Below are positions 25,243 through 34,430 of a DNA stretch of 64,000 nt, piece by piece (the stretch's first letter is position 1; each line of letters starts with the position of its first letter). The DNA is taken from NCBI GenBank assembly GCA_016713535.1, contig JADJOY010000038.1, positions 30,608 through 94,607 of the forward strand, read 5' to 3'. The translations under genes and the position numbers were made by a program. The stretch is from JADJOY01 sp016713535 [NCBI: Deltaproteobacteria bacterium]. Lineage in GTDB: Bacteria; JADJOY01. The notes beneath the pieces were generated by a model. That model did not search any database, had not been told where the DNA came from, and worked only from the letters and a program-made list of their open reading frames with translations.

Positions 25243-28077
25243 TCACTCGTGGCGCAGGACGGCCTTCTCGATCCAGAGCTCGCCGCCGCCGAGCTTGGTG
25301 ATGCCCACCACCGGGTCGGCGCGGTGGGGCAGGTTCACCGCGAGCGCGATGGCGCGGTAGCGCTCGCTCGAGAGCTCGCCCGCCGTGACGACCTGGCGCG
25401 CGAGCTCGACGTTGGCGTCGCCGTCGGCGACGCCGATCACCAGCACCGGTGTCGTGTCGGCGAGCGGCGTCTCGCTCGCACCGAGGCGTGCGTGGAGCGT
25501 GAGGGTGTGCGCGCCGCCGACGGCGGTGCCGAGCTCGATCCGCGCGATCCTCGTCCTGGGCGGCACCCGCTCCGGCACCTGCAGCGCCGGTCGCGGCGCC
25601 GTGCGACCCCGGCCCTCGGCGGTGGGCACCCGGTCGGTCACCACGCCACCTTTGAGCACCTCGATCTTCGGACCGTCGTCGAAGCCATAGGTGGTGGTCA
25701 GCCAGTTCTTCTTGAGGACGGCGGGATCGAATCGCTCGAGACCGGCACGGACGATCCAGCCGTGCGGATGACGGCAGATCGCGTCGAGGAGCCCGGAGCG
25801 GATCTGGTCCGGCGAAGCGAGCAACTCACCCGCGCCGAGCGCGCCGCCGCACGTCGCCGAGCCGGTGTAGACGAGCGCGGCGCCCGCCACCACCACCACC
25901 GGCGCGGCGCCGGCGAGCCGCTCGCGCCACATCGAGGTGCCGGCCGTTTCCCGCTCCGCGTCGCGACCACGCCGGGCCGCGATCAGCACCCACGCGTTCG
26001 CGCCCGCCATCACCGCCAGCCAGTAGCCGACCAGCGACCAGCGCGTGGCCCCCAGGCCGCCAGGGGGAAACGCCAGGTACGGAAAGGAGAGAGGGGTGCG
26101 ATAGGCGAACGGGGTCGGCGTGTGGATCTCGTTCTCGAGGTGCGTGTAGCCGCGGGTGTAGACCACGCCATTGTGAACGGAGAGCACCACCAGCGCCGCG
26201 CACACCGCCGCCAGCGCGCGATGGCCACGTGCCGCTCGTGCCAGCTCGGCGAAGCCCATCGCCGCGAACGGCACCGCCGCGACGATCAGCCGCGCCGGGC
26301 TCGAAGGCCCGCCGCCCCACCAGTCGAAGTGCCCGGCCGCCTGGACCATCACGATCGCAGCGAGCCCCATCAGCCGCGCCACGCGTGGCCCGTTGGCGCG
26401 CCACGCGAGCGCGATCCCCGCGGGCGCCAGCAGGTAGAGCGGCGCGAGCGGCACGATGCCGTAGGTGCGGTCGAAGAGATAGCCCGCGAGCGCGCGCGGC
26501 AGCCCGGCCAGCTCGAGCGGCGCGCGCCCCGGGACGACCGCCCACATCGAGGTCGGCAGGACGCTGCCGGTGATCCGGTAGTAGTAGAGCCCTTGCAGCG
26601 CGAGCACCACCGCGTAGGGCGAGAAGAAGCCCGCCAGCGCCCCGAGGTCGCGCGGGTGGCGCGCCACGAACCACGCCGCCAGGAAGAGGCTCGGCAACGC
26701 GAAGCGATTGTGGAGCCACGGCAAGAAACCCGCGAGGAATCCCATCCACAGGGCGCGGCCCAGCCGCGCCGGCGGCCCAAGCTCGAGGTTCCTGACCAGG
26801 ACCAGCAACACCAGCCCCGCCACCGCCTCCGGGTAGAAGAGCGCGTGGAACGGCGCGACCGGGATGGTCAGACCGGTGACGATCGCCACCGCCGCGGCGA
26901 GCCGCGGCATGCGGGTGGCGTCGCGCAGGAACCGGTAGAGCGCGGTGATCCAGAGCGCGAACAGGATCGCCAGCGTGACGCTGGTCGCCGCCAGCGAGGT
27001 CGGGAACCCCGCCGTATAGCCGTCCCAGCCGGAGCGCAGCCGGTCGATCGTATAGGGCGCGAGCAACAGGAACGAGAGCCCCGGCAAGTGGATCTGGTAG
27101 ACGCCGCCGTTCTTGCCGTTGACGCCCCATCCTTCGTGGTGGCTCGCGCGGTTGAAGCCCGCCTTGGCCTCGCCGCGCACGATGAGCCCCGCATCGTGGA
27201 GCATCGACGGCACTTCCTCGGCGACGGTCGCGGCAAGAGACCGCGGGAAGGCGAGCCAGTCGACGTCGCGCACCGAGAACTCGCGGTACGGCGCGAGGCG
27301 CCCGACGTCGAAGCCCTGCGTCTGCAGCAGCGCCTCGCAGAAGCGCAGGTACTTCGGCTCGTCGCCGCTCACCAGCCCACGAAAGCGTGTCGCCGGCGAC
27401 CCCACGGCCGCGCCCGCCAGCGCGAGCGCGAACACCACGTAGGTGAGCCGGATGCGTGGGGCGCCGGGCGGCCGCTCCGCGGCGCGGCGATCCATCCACT
27501 CGCCGATCGCGGTCGGCCCCGGGATCCCGAGCCGCCGTACCGCGACCGCGCCGAGCGCCGCACCGACCACCCACGGCGCCAGGTCGTAGGTGAAGTGGCC
27601 GAGCGGGCCGGCGAGCGGAGCGGGCTGGAGCCCGAGCCGCGCGTACGGCGCGAGTAGCACCACCAGCCACCACAACGGCCGCAGCTCGTGGCGCAGCGCG
27701 ACGGTTCGACGGGCCAGGAGGAGGCGCTCGCCCTCGCTGCTCGCGCCGTGAGGGTGCTCGCTGCGCCGCCGCAACGCGTGAGCGAGCCCGCACCACAGCG
27801 CCGCGCGCGCCTCGCGGCCGAGCAGCGCGACCGCGACCGCGACGCACGCCAGCGGCAGCGACGCGAGGAGACGCACCGTCGACGTCACGTACACCAGCGA
27901 CGCCCCGCGCTCCGCGGGAATCCCGATGAGCCGCCCCGCGCTGAGCCACGCGACCGCGCTCACGAGCAGCACCAGCGCCACGAGCTCGGCGAACGCCGCC
28001 CACGCCGCCTCGCCGCGCGCCCCGCGCGCCGGGCTCGGTCGAGCCGGCTCTTCGTCGGACCGGAGGTTCGAGTTCAC
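25243..28077 (-). CDS. Large GT-C-like membrane glycosyltransferase candidate
   Basis: 944 residues from a GTG at 28077. About a dozen membrane spans precede a C-terminal beta-rich periplasmic domain. The first large loop holds SGDEPKYLRFCEALLQTQGF, which resembles the acidic loop (DE/ExD) of PMT/ArnT-type GT-C enzymes that use polyprenyl-phosphate sugars; NGKNGGVYQIHLPGLSFLLLAPY also fits. No exact family match is evident, so substrate and activity are unknown. It converges with the ligase gene, and the two START-like genes lie upstream on the same strand with an 89-base gap. Glycosylation of an exported product is a plausible role by position. Confidence 0.68.
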   Translation of the reverse strand: MNSNLRSDEEPARPSPARGARGEAAWAAFAELVALVLLVSAVAWLSAGRLIGIPAERGASLVYVTSTVRLLASLPLACVAVAVALLGREARAALWCGLAHALRRRSEHPHGASSEGERLLLARRTVALRHELRPLWWLVVLLAPYARLGLQPAPLAGPLGHFTYDLAPWVVGAALGAVAVRRLGIPGPTAIGEWMDRRAAERPPGAPRIRLTYVVFALALAGAAVGSPATRFRGLVSGDEPKYLRFCEALLQTQGFDVGRLAPYREFSVRDVDWLAFPRSLAATVAEEVPSMLHDAGLIVRGEAKAGFNRASHHEGWGVNGKNGGVYQIHLPGLSFLLLAPYTIDRLRSGWDGYTAGFPTSLAATSVTLAILFALWITALYRFLRDATRMPRLAAAVAIVTGLTIPVAPFHALFYPEAVAGLVLLVLVRNLELGPPARLGRALWMGFLAGFLPWLHNRFALPSLFLAAWFVARHPRDLGALAGFFSPYAVVLALQGLYYYRITGSVLPTSMWAVVPGRAPLELAGLPRALAGYLFDRTYGIVPLAPLYLLAPAGIALAWRANGPRVARLMGLAAIVMVQAAGHFDWWGGGPSSPARLIVAAVPFAAMGFAELARAARGHRALAAVCAALVVLSVHNGVVYTRGYTHLENEIHTPTPFAYRTPLSFPYLAFPPGGLGATRWSLVGYWLAVMAGANAWVLIAARRGRDAERETAGTSMWRERLAGAAPVVVVAGAALVYTGSATCGGALGAGELLASPDQIRSGLLDAICRHPHGWIVRAGLERFDPAVLKKNWLTTTYGFDDGPKIEVLKGGVVTDRVPTAEGRGRTAPRPALQVPERVPPRTRIARIELGTAVGGAHTLTLHARLGASETPLADTTPVLVIGVADGDANVELARQVVTAGELSSERYRAIALAVNLPHRADPVVGITKLGGGELWIEKAVLRHE

Positions 28078-28166
28078 GGGTACTTCGCCGCACGTCGGCG
28101 GCGGGTGGTGCGGGTTCCCCGCGCGGGGTCGCGGGGTACTTCAGGGGTGGGCGTGCCGGACGCCCG

Positions 28167-29064
28167 TCACGGAGCCGGTGCGCTGGCCGCGGGCGGCGCC
28201 GTCGGCGCGGCCGCGGTGCTCGGACCCGCGGTCGCCATCACCGGACCCCGCCACACGCGCTGGCTGAGCTCGCCGGCCTCCAGGCGCGGCTTGAGCGCCG
28301 CCCAGATCTCGTCGTTCTTCCTGGCGCGCTCGGGCTCGTTCACGTCGATGCCGTCGGCGATCTCGTCCATCTTGCGGATCGCGTCGGGCAGGGTGCTCTT
28401 GGCGAGGCTGAGCAGCAGGCTCTCGGGTACCAGGCTCAGGATTCCCTTGAGGCCGAACGCGAACTGGAACACGCCGAGCGTCTGCTGGCGCTCGGGGTCC
28501 CACAGGTACGAGTGAACACCCTCGTTGCGCTCGAAGTCGCCCTTGATCTGGTGGAAGGTCTGGCCGGTGGGCGGATCGGCGTATTCGGCGATCGAGGTGA
28601 ACTCGTAGGTCGGCAGGATCCACGACGGCTTGACCGTCATGTAGAAGATCTTGCCCTTGGGGTCCGCGCGCAGGATGCACACGCCGGTGATCTCCGGGAA
28701 GTTCTTGACCGCGATCACCGAGTCGGTGGCGACGTCGAAGATCGCGACCGGGTGGTGCTTCATGTAGCCGATGGCGCGCGCCATCCGGTCTTCCTTGCTG
28801 TACTCGACGATCTGCACGACGATCTCGCCGCGCTTCACCTTCGCCCTCCGCCTCGCTGAGGTGGATGTCGCTGGCGTTCGGGATCGGCAAGAGCGGCCTC
28901 GGGTTGTCGAGGACCTTGAGCTCGGGCGGGACCTCCTCGGGAGGGATGATGTCGCCCGCTCGGGCCGGGAGCGGCGCGAGCGAGGCGAGCGCGAGCAGGG
29001 CCGCCGCCGTGAGCGAGCGCATGCGGGCCACGGGGCGATCGGGGCGAGGCGAAGGGGTCGTCAC
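28167..29064 (-). CDS. START-like (SRPBCC) secreted protein, copy 1 (frameshifted)
   Basis: The gene starts at a GTG (29064) overlapping the stop of its upstream paralogue, with AGGAG seven bases before. The N terminus encodes a signal peptide (MRSLTAAALLALASLAPLPARA after a short leader) and DIIPPEEVPPELKVLDNPRPLLPIP. At about 28850 the frame slips inside LSEAE. The rest reads KRGEIVVQIVEYSKEDRMAR to 28167, with the START-like core (GKIFYMTVKPSWILPTYEFTS, IKGDFERNEGVHSYLWDP) and an Ala/Pro-rich tail. Alignment with the intact paralogue shows LSAAERAKVEAGEIVV at the slip, so one or two bases are wrong or mutated. A lipid- or ligand-binding periplasmic role is inferred from the fold. Confidence 0.68.
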
Positions 29065-29891
29065 GGAGCAGGCTCCTCGGCACTTGGATGACGGGACGCG
29101 GATGTGGCTGCGGTGCTCGGCGCGGCCGGCGGCCACGTGCGGGCGGGCCAGTCGCCCGACACGAGCCGCGGCTCGAGCGCGGCCCACTCGGCGTCCCAGC
29201 GCGCGGCGCGCTCGGGGTCGCGGGTGCGCACCTTGTCGACCATCGCTTCCACCGAGTGCATCGCGCTGGGCAGGTTGTGGCCCGCGAGAGACAGGATGAA
29301 GGACTCGGGCACCAGGCTCAAGATGCCTTTCATCGCCAGGTCGAAGGTGAACACCGCGAGGGTCTCGCGGCGGGCCGGGTTCCACAGGAACGACTGGCTG
29401 CCCTCGTTGCGGTCGAAGTCCCCCGAGAGCTGCGCCCAGCACAGGGCGGTCCGCGACGGGTTCCAGCAGCCGGTCATGGTGTAGTGGAAGTCGGGCAGCA
29501 GGATCGAAACGTCGGCGGTGGCGCGGAAGCGCTTGCCCGAGTCCCAGCGCTCGAGCTCCTCGAACTCCTGGATCTCGGGGTACATCTCGGTCTGGAGGCG
29601 GCCGTCGCCAGCCACCGACCACAGCTCGACCGGGTTGTGCTTCAGGTAGCCGATCGCGCGCGCCTGGCGATCTTCCTTGGTGCGCTCGACGAGCTTGACC
29701 ACGATCTCGCCGGCCTCGACCTTGGCGCGCTCGGCGGCGCTCAGCTCGACGTCGCCGGCGTCGGGGATGAGCGGCAGCGTGGCCTCGCCGGGGCGGGTGG
29801 TGACGCGCTCGGCGGCGCTCGCGAGCGGTCCCGCCACGAGTGCCGCGCAGAGCGCCGCCGCCACGCCGAATTTCACGCGTTTCCAGGCCAT
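29061..29891 (-). CDS. START-like (SRPBCC) secreted protein, copy 2
   Basis: 276 residues from the ATG at 29891. A signal peptide (MAWKRVKFGVAAALCAALVAGPLASA) is followed by LSAAERAKVEAGEIVVKLVERTKEDRQARAI. A polyketide-cyclase/START-like half follows, with FRATADVSILLPDFHYTMTG, AQLSGDFDRNEGSQSFLWNP and KGILSLVPESFILSLAGHNLPSAM. It is a paralogue of the next gene: the two share ERNEG/DRNEG, GILSLVPES and LP.A motifs in the same order. This copy is intact. The two overlap by GTGA and are surely co-transcribed. Their function is unknown; binding of a hydrophobic ligand in the periplasm is possible. Confidence 0.72.
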   Translation of the reverse strand: MAWKRVKFGVAAALCAALVAGPLASAAERVTTRPGEATLPLIPDAGDVELSAAERAKVEAGEIVVKLVERTKEDRQARAIGYLKHNPVELWSVAGDGRLQTEMYPEIQEFEELERWDSGKRFRATADVSILLPDFHYTMTGCWNPSRTALCWAQLSGDFDRNEGSQSFLWNPARRETLAVFTFDLAMKGILSLVPESFILSLAGHNLPSAMHSVEAMVDKVRTRDPERAARWDAEWAALEPRLVSGDWPARTWPPAAPSTAATSASRHPSAEEPAP

Positions 29892-30066
29892 CCAGACGAA
29901 CCTGCCCGCCGCGGACGGGCCTGTCAACGGTGGTCCCGGGGAGCCTGCGGCGCGCGCGGGCGCGGTGCCTGGACGCGTGTTTTCGCGGGTCGCCATACTC
30001 GTTGATCCACCGCTTCGAAGTGGTTCGTTCGATGCCACGCGCGCGACGCGCGAAGGACCCGCGACC

Positions 30067-31224
30067 ATGCTGCCCCAGTCCGAATCGACGCTGTTCGACC
30101 CGACCGAAGAGCACAAGATGCTGCGCCAGACCGTGCGTGACTTCACGCGCAAGGAGGTCGAGCCGCAGGCCGACGAGTACGACGAGCGTGGCGTCCTGAA
30201 CGAGCCGCTCTTGCGCAAGCTCGGCGAGCTCGGCGTGCTCGGCATCACCATCCCGGCCGAGGAGGGTGGCGCGGGCATGGACGCCGTGGCGGCGGTGATC
30301 GTCCACCACGAGCTCGCCAAGTCCGACCCCGGCTTCACGCTCGCGTACCTGTCCCACGCGATGTTGTTCGTGAACAACTTCTACAACGCGTCGAACGCGG
30401 CGCAGCGCGCGAAGTACCTACCGAAGACCCTCTCCGGCGAGTGGATCGCCGGCATGGGCATGACCGAGCCGGCGGTGGGCACGGACGTCCTCGGCATGTT
30501 GACCACCGCCGTCAAGGACGGCCACCACTACGTCCTCAACGGCCGCAAGATCTTCATCACCAACGGGCCGGATGCGTTCTGCTTGCTGGTCTACGCGAAG
30601 GTGAACGGCCGCGTGACCGCGTTCGTGGTCGACCGCGATTGCAAGGGGTTCTCGTCGAGCCCCAAGATCGAGAAGATGGGCATGCGCGCCTCGACCATGT
30701 CGGAGCTGATCTTCGACGACTGCCGGGTGCCGGCGGAGAACCTCCTCGGCGTCGAGGGCGGCGGTGTCACGCACATGATGCGCAACCTCGAGATCGAGCG
30801 GCTCACCCTCGCGGCGATGAGCCTCGGCATCGCCGATCGAAGCCTCGACATCATGATCCGCTACGCCGACCAGCGCCGCGCCTTCGGCCAGCCGCTCCAC
30901 GCCTTCGGCCAGATCCAGGAGCACATCGCGGTCTCGTACGCGAAGACCGAGGCGCTGCGTGCGCTGCTCTACCACGTGGCGCACGGCGTCGGTCCCGATA
31001 CTCGCAACCGCATCGGCTCGGACGCGGCCAAGCTCTTCGGCGCGCCGGTCGGCAAGGAGGTCGCCGATCGCGCGATGCAGGTGCTGGGAGGTTACGGTTA
31101 TTGTCGCGAGTACAAGGTCGAGCGGCTGCTGCGTGACGCGAAGCTCCTCGAGATCGGCGGCGGTACGCTGGAAGCGCACACCAAGAACCTGACCCGCGAC
31201 CTGGTGCAGGCGTGGGCGAGATGA
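30067..31224 (+). CDS. Acyl-CoA dehydrogenase (isovaleryl/long-chain type)
   Basis: 385 residues from the ATG at 30067; the open frame extends upstream, but homology starts here. FAD-binding and acyl-CoA dehydrogenase motifs include AGMGMTEPAVGTD, YVLNGRKIFITNG, FGQIQEHIAVSYAKTEALR and MQVLGGYGYCREYKVERLLRDAK. The usual C-terminal catalytic Glu of the YEGT motif is replaced (IGGGT). A Glu lies instead at E244 in LEIERLTLAAMSLG, the position of the base in isovaleryl- and long-chain acyl-CoA dehydrogenases. It oxidises acyl-CoA to enoyl-CoA with electrons passed to ETF. It is divergent from the START-like pair. Confidence 0.93.
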   Translation: MLPQSESTLFDPTEEHKMLRQTVRDFTRKEVEPQADEYDERGVLNEPLLRKLGELGVLGITIPAEEGGAGMDAVAAVIVHHELAKSDPGFTLAYLSHAMLFVNNFYNASNAAQRAKYLPKTLSGEWIAGMGMTEPAVGTDVLGMLTTAVKDGHHYVLNGRKIFITNGPDAFCLLVYAKVNGRVTAFVVDRDCKGFSSSPKIEKMGMRASTMSELIFDDCRVPAENLLGVEGGGVTHMMRNLEIERLTLAAMSLGIADRSLDIMIRYADQRRAFGQPLHAFGQIQEHIAVSYAKTEALRALLYHVAHGVGPDTRNRIGSDAAKLFGAPVGKEVADRAMQVLGGYGYCREYKVERLLRDAKLLEIGGGTLEAHTKNLTRDLVQAWAR

Positions 31225-31236
31225 TCGGATGACGGC

Positions 31237-31515
31237 TTGAAGCACCTCGCTCTGGATCCTGGGCTGATCGTCTGCCTGGTGGCGGTCGCCGCGATCGCGG
31301 TGCGCGCGCTGTGGCTGTGGCGCGCGCGGCGAGCCTCCGGCGATCTCGGCTGGAGCGAGCTCATGCGTGAGTCCAACCGCAGCCCGCGCCGCTACGTCCG
31401 CGAGTCGACCACCACCACCCACGTGCAGCCGCTCTCGACCCGCGTGCCGGGCTCGCGGATCACCAACCACGTGCCCAAGCCTCCCCCGAAGGACTCGCCG
31501 TTGCTCGATGGATAG
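31237..31515 (+). CDS. Small single-pass membrane protein
   Basis: 92 residues from a TTG start 12 bases after the acyl-CoA dehydrogenase stop. One membrane span (GLIVCLVAVAAIAVRALWLW) is followed by a basic cytoplasmic tail rich in Arg, Thr and Pro. No family recognised. It overlaps the start of the DMT transporter gene by eight bases, so the two may be translationally coupled. The non-ATG start makes this call moderate. Confidence 0.5.
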   Translation: MKHLALDPGLIVCLVAVAAIAVRALWLWRARRASGDLGWSELMRESNRSPRRYVRESTTTTHVQPLSTRVPGSRITNHVPKPPPKDSPLLDG

Positions 31516-32410
31516 CGCCGTAGGCCTCGCGATCGCGGCCTACGTGATCTGGGGAGTCTCGAACTTCCTGGACCGGGTCGTCGTGTCCACGCGCGCCGTG
31601 TCGGCCGGTGCCTACGTGATCCTCGGCGCGTGGTGCGCGCCGCTCCTGGTGGTGCTGCTGCCGTGGGTCGAGGTGCCGTGGCCGAGCGCCCGCGAGCTCG
31701 CGCTCGCGGTGGCGGCGGGCGCGGTGTTCGTGGTGGTGCTGTGGCCCTATTACGCGGCGCTCGAGACCGAGGAGGCCTCTAGGGTGGTGCCGCTCTGGCA
31801 CCTCGAGCCGATCGTGGTCCTGATCGCGACCCGGCTGCTCTGGGACGAGGGGCTGCCAGGGACCGCGAAGCTCGCGTTCCCGATGCTGCTCGTGGGCAGC
31901 GCCGTGCTCTCGGTCGACGATCTGCGCGCGTTCACGCAGATCCGGCCGCGCGCGCTGCTGATGCTGCCCGCGGTCGGCGCCGCGGCCGCGTACGCGCTCC
32001 TCACCCGCGCGCTGGTGCGGACCTACGACCCGGTCGCCGCCGCGCTGCTCATCCGCGTGTGCTTCGCGGTGCTCGTGCTCGCGCTGGGCTTCGTCCCCGC
32101 GATCCGCCGCAAGGCCCTGCAGCAGGCGCTCGACACCGACCTGCTCTCGATCGGACTGGTCGCGACCACGCTCTTCATGGGCTCGATCGGGTTCTTCCTG
32201 TGGAACCGCGCCATCCAGCTCGGCTCGGTCGCCATCACCACCGCCATGAGCGGCGTCACCGCGGTGGTGGTGCTGGCGATGGCGATGCTGGTGAAGCGCG
32301 TCGCGCCGGGGCTGGTGGAGGAGCGCGTCGACCGCGACGCCCTCGCCCAGAAGGCCCTCGGGATCGTCCTCATGGGCGGCGGAGTCGCGATCCTCTCGCT
32401 GTGGGGCTGA
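31508..32410 (+). CDS. EamA/DMT-superfamily transporter
   Basis: 300 residues, about ten membrane spans in two homologous halves, typical of drug/metabolite transporters. Landmarks are IAAYVIWGVSNFLDRVVVS at the N terminus, EEASRVVPLWHLEPIVVLIATRLLWDEGL near the end of the first EamA repeat, and FMGSIGFFLWNRAIQLGSVAITTAMSGVTAVVVLAMAMLV in the second. The substrate cannot be predicted. The start ATG at 31508 lies inside the preceding small gene. Confidence 0.85.
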   Translation: MDSAVGLAIAAYVIWGVSNFLDRVVVSTRAVSAGAYVILGAWCAPLLVVLLPWVEVPWPSARELALAVAAGAVFVVVLWPYYAALETEEASRVVPLWHLEPIVVLIATRLLWDEGLPGTAKLAFPMLLVGSAVLSVDDLRAFTQIRPRALLMLPAVGAAAAYALLTRALVRTYDPVAAALLIRVCFAVLVLALGFVPAIRRKALQQALDTDLLSIGLVATTLFMGSIGFFLWNRAIQLGSVAITTAMSGVTAVVVLAMAMLVKRVAPGLVEERVDRDALAQKALGIVLMGGGVAILSLWG

Positions 32411-32427
32411 GCGATCGCCGAGGGCGA

Positions 32428-32461
32428 TTGACACGAACTTCGTGGGCCACGAAAATCGTGG
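32428..32461 (+). promoter_or_regulatory. Promoter and twin-palindrome operator of the VapBC-type module
   Basis: A sigma-70-like promoter is readable: -35 TTGACA at 32428-32433, a 17-base spacer and -10 GAAAAT at 32451-32456. Two perfect inverted repeats overlap it: CACGAA-C-TTCGTG at 32432-32444 and CCACGA-AAA-TCGTGG at 32447-32461. Their centres are 16 bases apart, and both carry CACGA/TCGTG half sites. The antitoxin ATG follows two bases later at 32464. This is the expected layout for autoregulation by a ribbon-helix-helix antitoxin or its toxin complex. Confidence 0.75.
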
Positions 32462-32463
32462 AG

Positions 32464-32694
32464 ATGAAGAACGTCACCATCACGCTCGACGACGAGGTCG
32501 CCCGCTGGGCGCGCGTCTGGGCGGCCGAGCACGAGACCAGCGTCTCGCGGATGGTGGGCGAGCTGTTGCGCGAGCGGATGCTCGACGAGCACGCCTACGA
32601 GACCGCGATGCACGGCTACAAGATGCGCGGAGCCTCGTTGCTCAAGGGCAAGCGCCAGCGCTATCCGTCGCGCGAGCAACTCCATGAGCGCTGA
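32464..32694 (+). CDS. Ribbon-helix-helix antitoxin (VapB-like)
   Basis: 76 residues. The N terminus MKNVTITLDDEVARWARVWAAEHETSVSRMVGELL is a ribbon-helix-helix DNA-binding domain (beta strand VTITLD, then two helices). The basic C-terminal half (LLKGKRQRYPSREQLHER) is the likely toxin-wrapping tail. It overlaps the PIN toxin gene by 11 bases. Two palindromes overlap its promoter immediately upstream, so it is probably its own repressor. It neutralises the adjacent PIN-domain RNase. Confidence 0.88.
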   Translation: MKNVTITLDDEVARWARVWAAEHETSVSRMVGELLRERMLDEHAYETAMHGYKMRGASLLKGKRQRYPSREQLHER

Positions 32695-33130
32695 GCCGTG
32701 TTTCGTGGACACGAACGTGCTGGTGTATGCACGCGACGCGAGCGAGAGTCGCAAGCAGCCGCTCGCGAGCGCATGGATCGAGATGCTCTGGGAGCGGCGC
32801 CTGGGCCGGTTGAGCTTCCAGGTGCTCGCCGAGTTCTACGTGACCGTGACCCAGAAGCTCGATCCCGGCCTGACTCGCGAGGACGCGCGCGCCGAGCTGC
32901 GCGATCTGATGGCGTGGCGCCCGGCCGCGATCGACGCCACGGTGATGGACCGCGCGTTCGCGATCCAGGATCGGTTTCGACTCTCGTGGTGGGATGCGCA
33001 GATCGTCGCCGCGGCGCAGGTGCTCGGCTGTCGCTATCTGCTGAGCGAGGATCTCGCCTCCGGACAGCGCTTCGATGGGCTGGAGGTGGTCGACCCGTTT
33101 CGGCGCCCGCCGGATGCGGTGCTCGCTTGA
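32684..33130 (+). CDS. vapC: PIN-domain toxin (VapC-like ribonuclease)
   Basis: 148 residues. The acidic PIN-domain site is complete: D9 in FVDTNVLVYARD, E50 in QVLAEFYV, D104 in LSWWDAQIVAAA, and E122/D123 in LLSEDLASGQ. VapC toxins are Mg-dependent endoribonucleases, usually cutting tRNA or rRNA. The ATG lies inside the antitoxin gene, the usual coupling. The pair lies between a transporter and coaBC, with no mobile-element genes adjacent. Confidence 0.9.
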   Translation: MSAEPCFVDTNVLVYARDASESRKQPLASAWIEMLWERRLGRLSFQVLAEFYVTVTQKLDPGLTREDARAELRDLMAWRPAAIDATVMDRAFAIQDRFRLSWWDAQIVAAAQVLGCRYLLSEDLASGQRFDGLEVVDPFRRPPDAVLA

Positions 33131-33146
33131 GCCGGGCAGTTTCGCC

Positions 33147-34430
33147 ATGACCTCCTCGACCACTCGTCCCCCCTCCGTCACGGTGTGCGTCACCGGCGGC
33201 ATCGCCGCGTACAAGGCGTGCCTGGTGGTGCGCGGGCTGATGCGCGCCGGCGCGGTCGTGGACGTGCTCATGACCGAGGCGGCCACCAGGTTCGTGAGCC
33301 CGCTGACCTTCGAGGGGCTCACCCAGCGGCCGGTGCTGTGCGATCTGTGGGATCGCGGCCACGACATCGCGCACGTCGAGATGGCGCACGGCGCCGATCT
33401 CTTCGTGGTGGCGCCCGCCACCGCCCACACCATCGCGCGGCTCGCGCTCGGGCTCGCCGACGACGTCGTCACGGCCACCTTGCTGGCGTCGTCGGCGCCG
33501 GTGCTGGTGGCGCCCGCGATGGAGACCGGGATGTGGCGGAACCCGCTGGTGCAGGGGCACGTGGCGCGGCTCGAGGGGCTGGGACGGTTCTCGACGATCG
33601 GTCCCGAGGAGGGGCTGCTCGCGAGCGGCCGCAGTGGGGAAGGGCGGATGAGCGAGCCGGACGCGATCGTGGCGCGGGCGCTCGCGCTCCTCGGCCGCGA
33701 CGCCGCGGCTGTGCGGGTAGCGCCGTCGCCCGCGACCTCGCTCGCGGGCGCGCGCGCCGTGGTGACGGCCGGACCGACCCGCGAGTTCCTCGACCCGGTG
33801 CGATTCGTGAGCAACCCGTCGAGCGGCAAGATGGGCTTCGCGGTCGCCGCCGCGCTCGCCGAGGCGGGTGCCGAGGTCACGCTGATCCACGGTCCGGTGT
33901 CGATCGCGCCGCCGCGGGTCGCGCAGGTGGTGCCGGTGGTGAGCGCCGAGGACATGTGCGAGGCGGTGCTCGCGCGCGCCCCCGAGATCGATCTCTACGT
34001 CGGCACGGCCGCCATCGCCGATTACACGCCGGTCGCGGTGTCGTCCGACAAGGTCAAGAAGACCGACGGCAATCAGGTCATCGAGTTCCGCCGCACGCCG
34101 GACGTGATCGCGAACCTGGTGCAGCGCCTCGCGGCCCTCGGACGCCGCGAGCACGTGGTGGTGATGGGCTTCGCGGTCGAGACCCGCGACGTGCTCGGCT
34201 ACGCCCGCGACAAGCTGGTCCGCAAGGGGCTCGACCTGATCGCCGCCAACGACGTGTCCAAGCCCGGCGTGGGGTTCGCCGGCGACGTGAACGAGCTGGT
34301 GGTGGTGTCGAGCGAGGACGGGGAGCCCGAGCACCTCGGCCCGGCGAGCAAGACCGAGCTGGCGCGGACGCTGGTGCGGACCCTGGCGGCGCGCTACGCC
34401 GCGAAGCGCGAGCGGGAGGCGCGGCCGTGA
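33147..34430 (+). CDS. coaBC: Phosphopantothenoylcysteine decarboxylase / phosphopantothenate-cysteine ligase
   Basis: 427 residues. The CoaC half is an FMN flavoprotein: [17 protein letters not shown] at residues 15-31, catalytic H76 in [22 protein letters not shown], and substrate clamp PAMETGMW at 123-130. The common PxMNxxMW motif here has Glu in place of Asn. The CoaB half has [46 protein letters not shown] and KVKKTDG. It makes 4'-phosphopantetheine from phosphopantothenate and cysteine in CoA synthesis. It overlaps queC by GTGA. Confidence 0.95.
   Translation: MTSSTTRPPSVTVCVTGGIAAYKACLVVRGLMRAGAVVDVLMTEAATRFVSPLTFEGLTQRPVLCDLWDRGHDIAHVEMAHGADLFVVAPATAHTIARLALGLADDVVTATLLASSAPVLVAPAMETGMWRNPLVQGHVARLEGLGRFSTIGPEEGLLASGRSGEGRMSEPDAIVARALALLGRDAAAVRVAPSPATSLAGARAVVTAGPTREFLDPVRFVSNPSSGKMGFAVAAALAEAGAEVTLIHGPVSIAPPRVAQVVPVVSAEDMCEAVLARAPEIDLYVGTAAIADYTPVAVSSDKVKKTDGNQVIEFRRTPDVIANLVQRLAALGRREHVVVMGFAVETRDVLGYARDKLVRKGLDLIAANDVSKPGVGFAGDVNELVVVSSEDGEPEHLGPASKTELARTLVRTLAARYAAKREREARP

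Noticed and set aside
24676-27657. 993-codon plus-strand frame overlapping the ligase and GT-C genes
   Set aside because: It crosses two real genes on opposite strands, and its composition is that of reverse-complemented membrane-protein codons.
28141-30357. A single 738-residue minus-strand protein
   Set aside because: It only partly follows two START-like genes; the intact paralogue and the overlap of stop and GTG show two genes and one frame slip.
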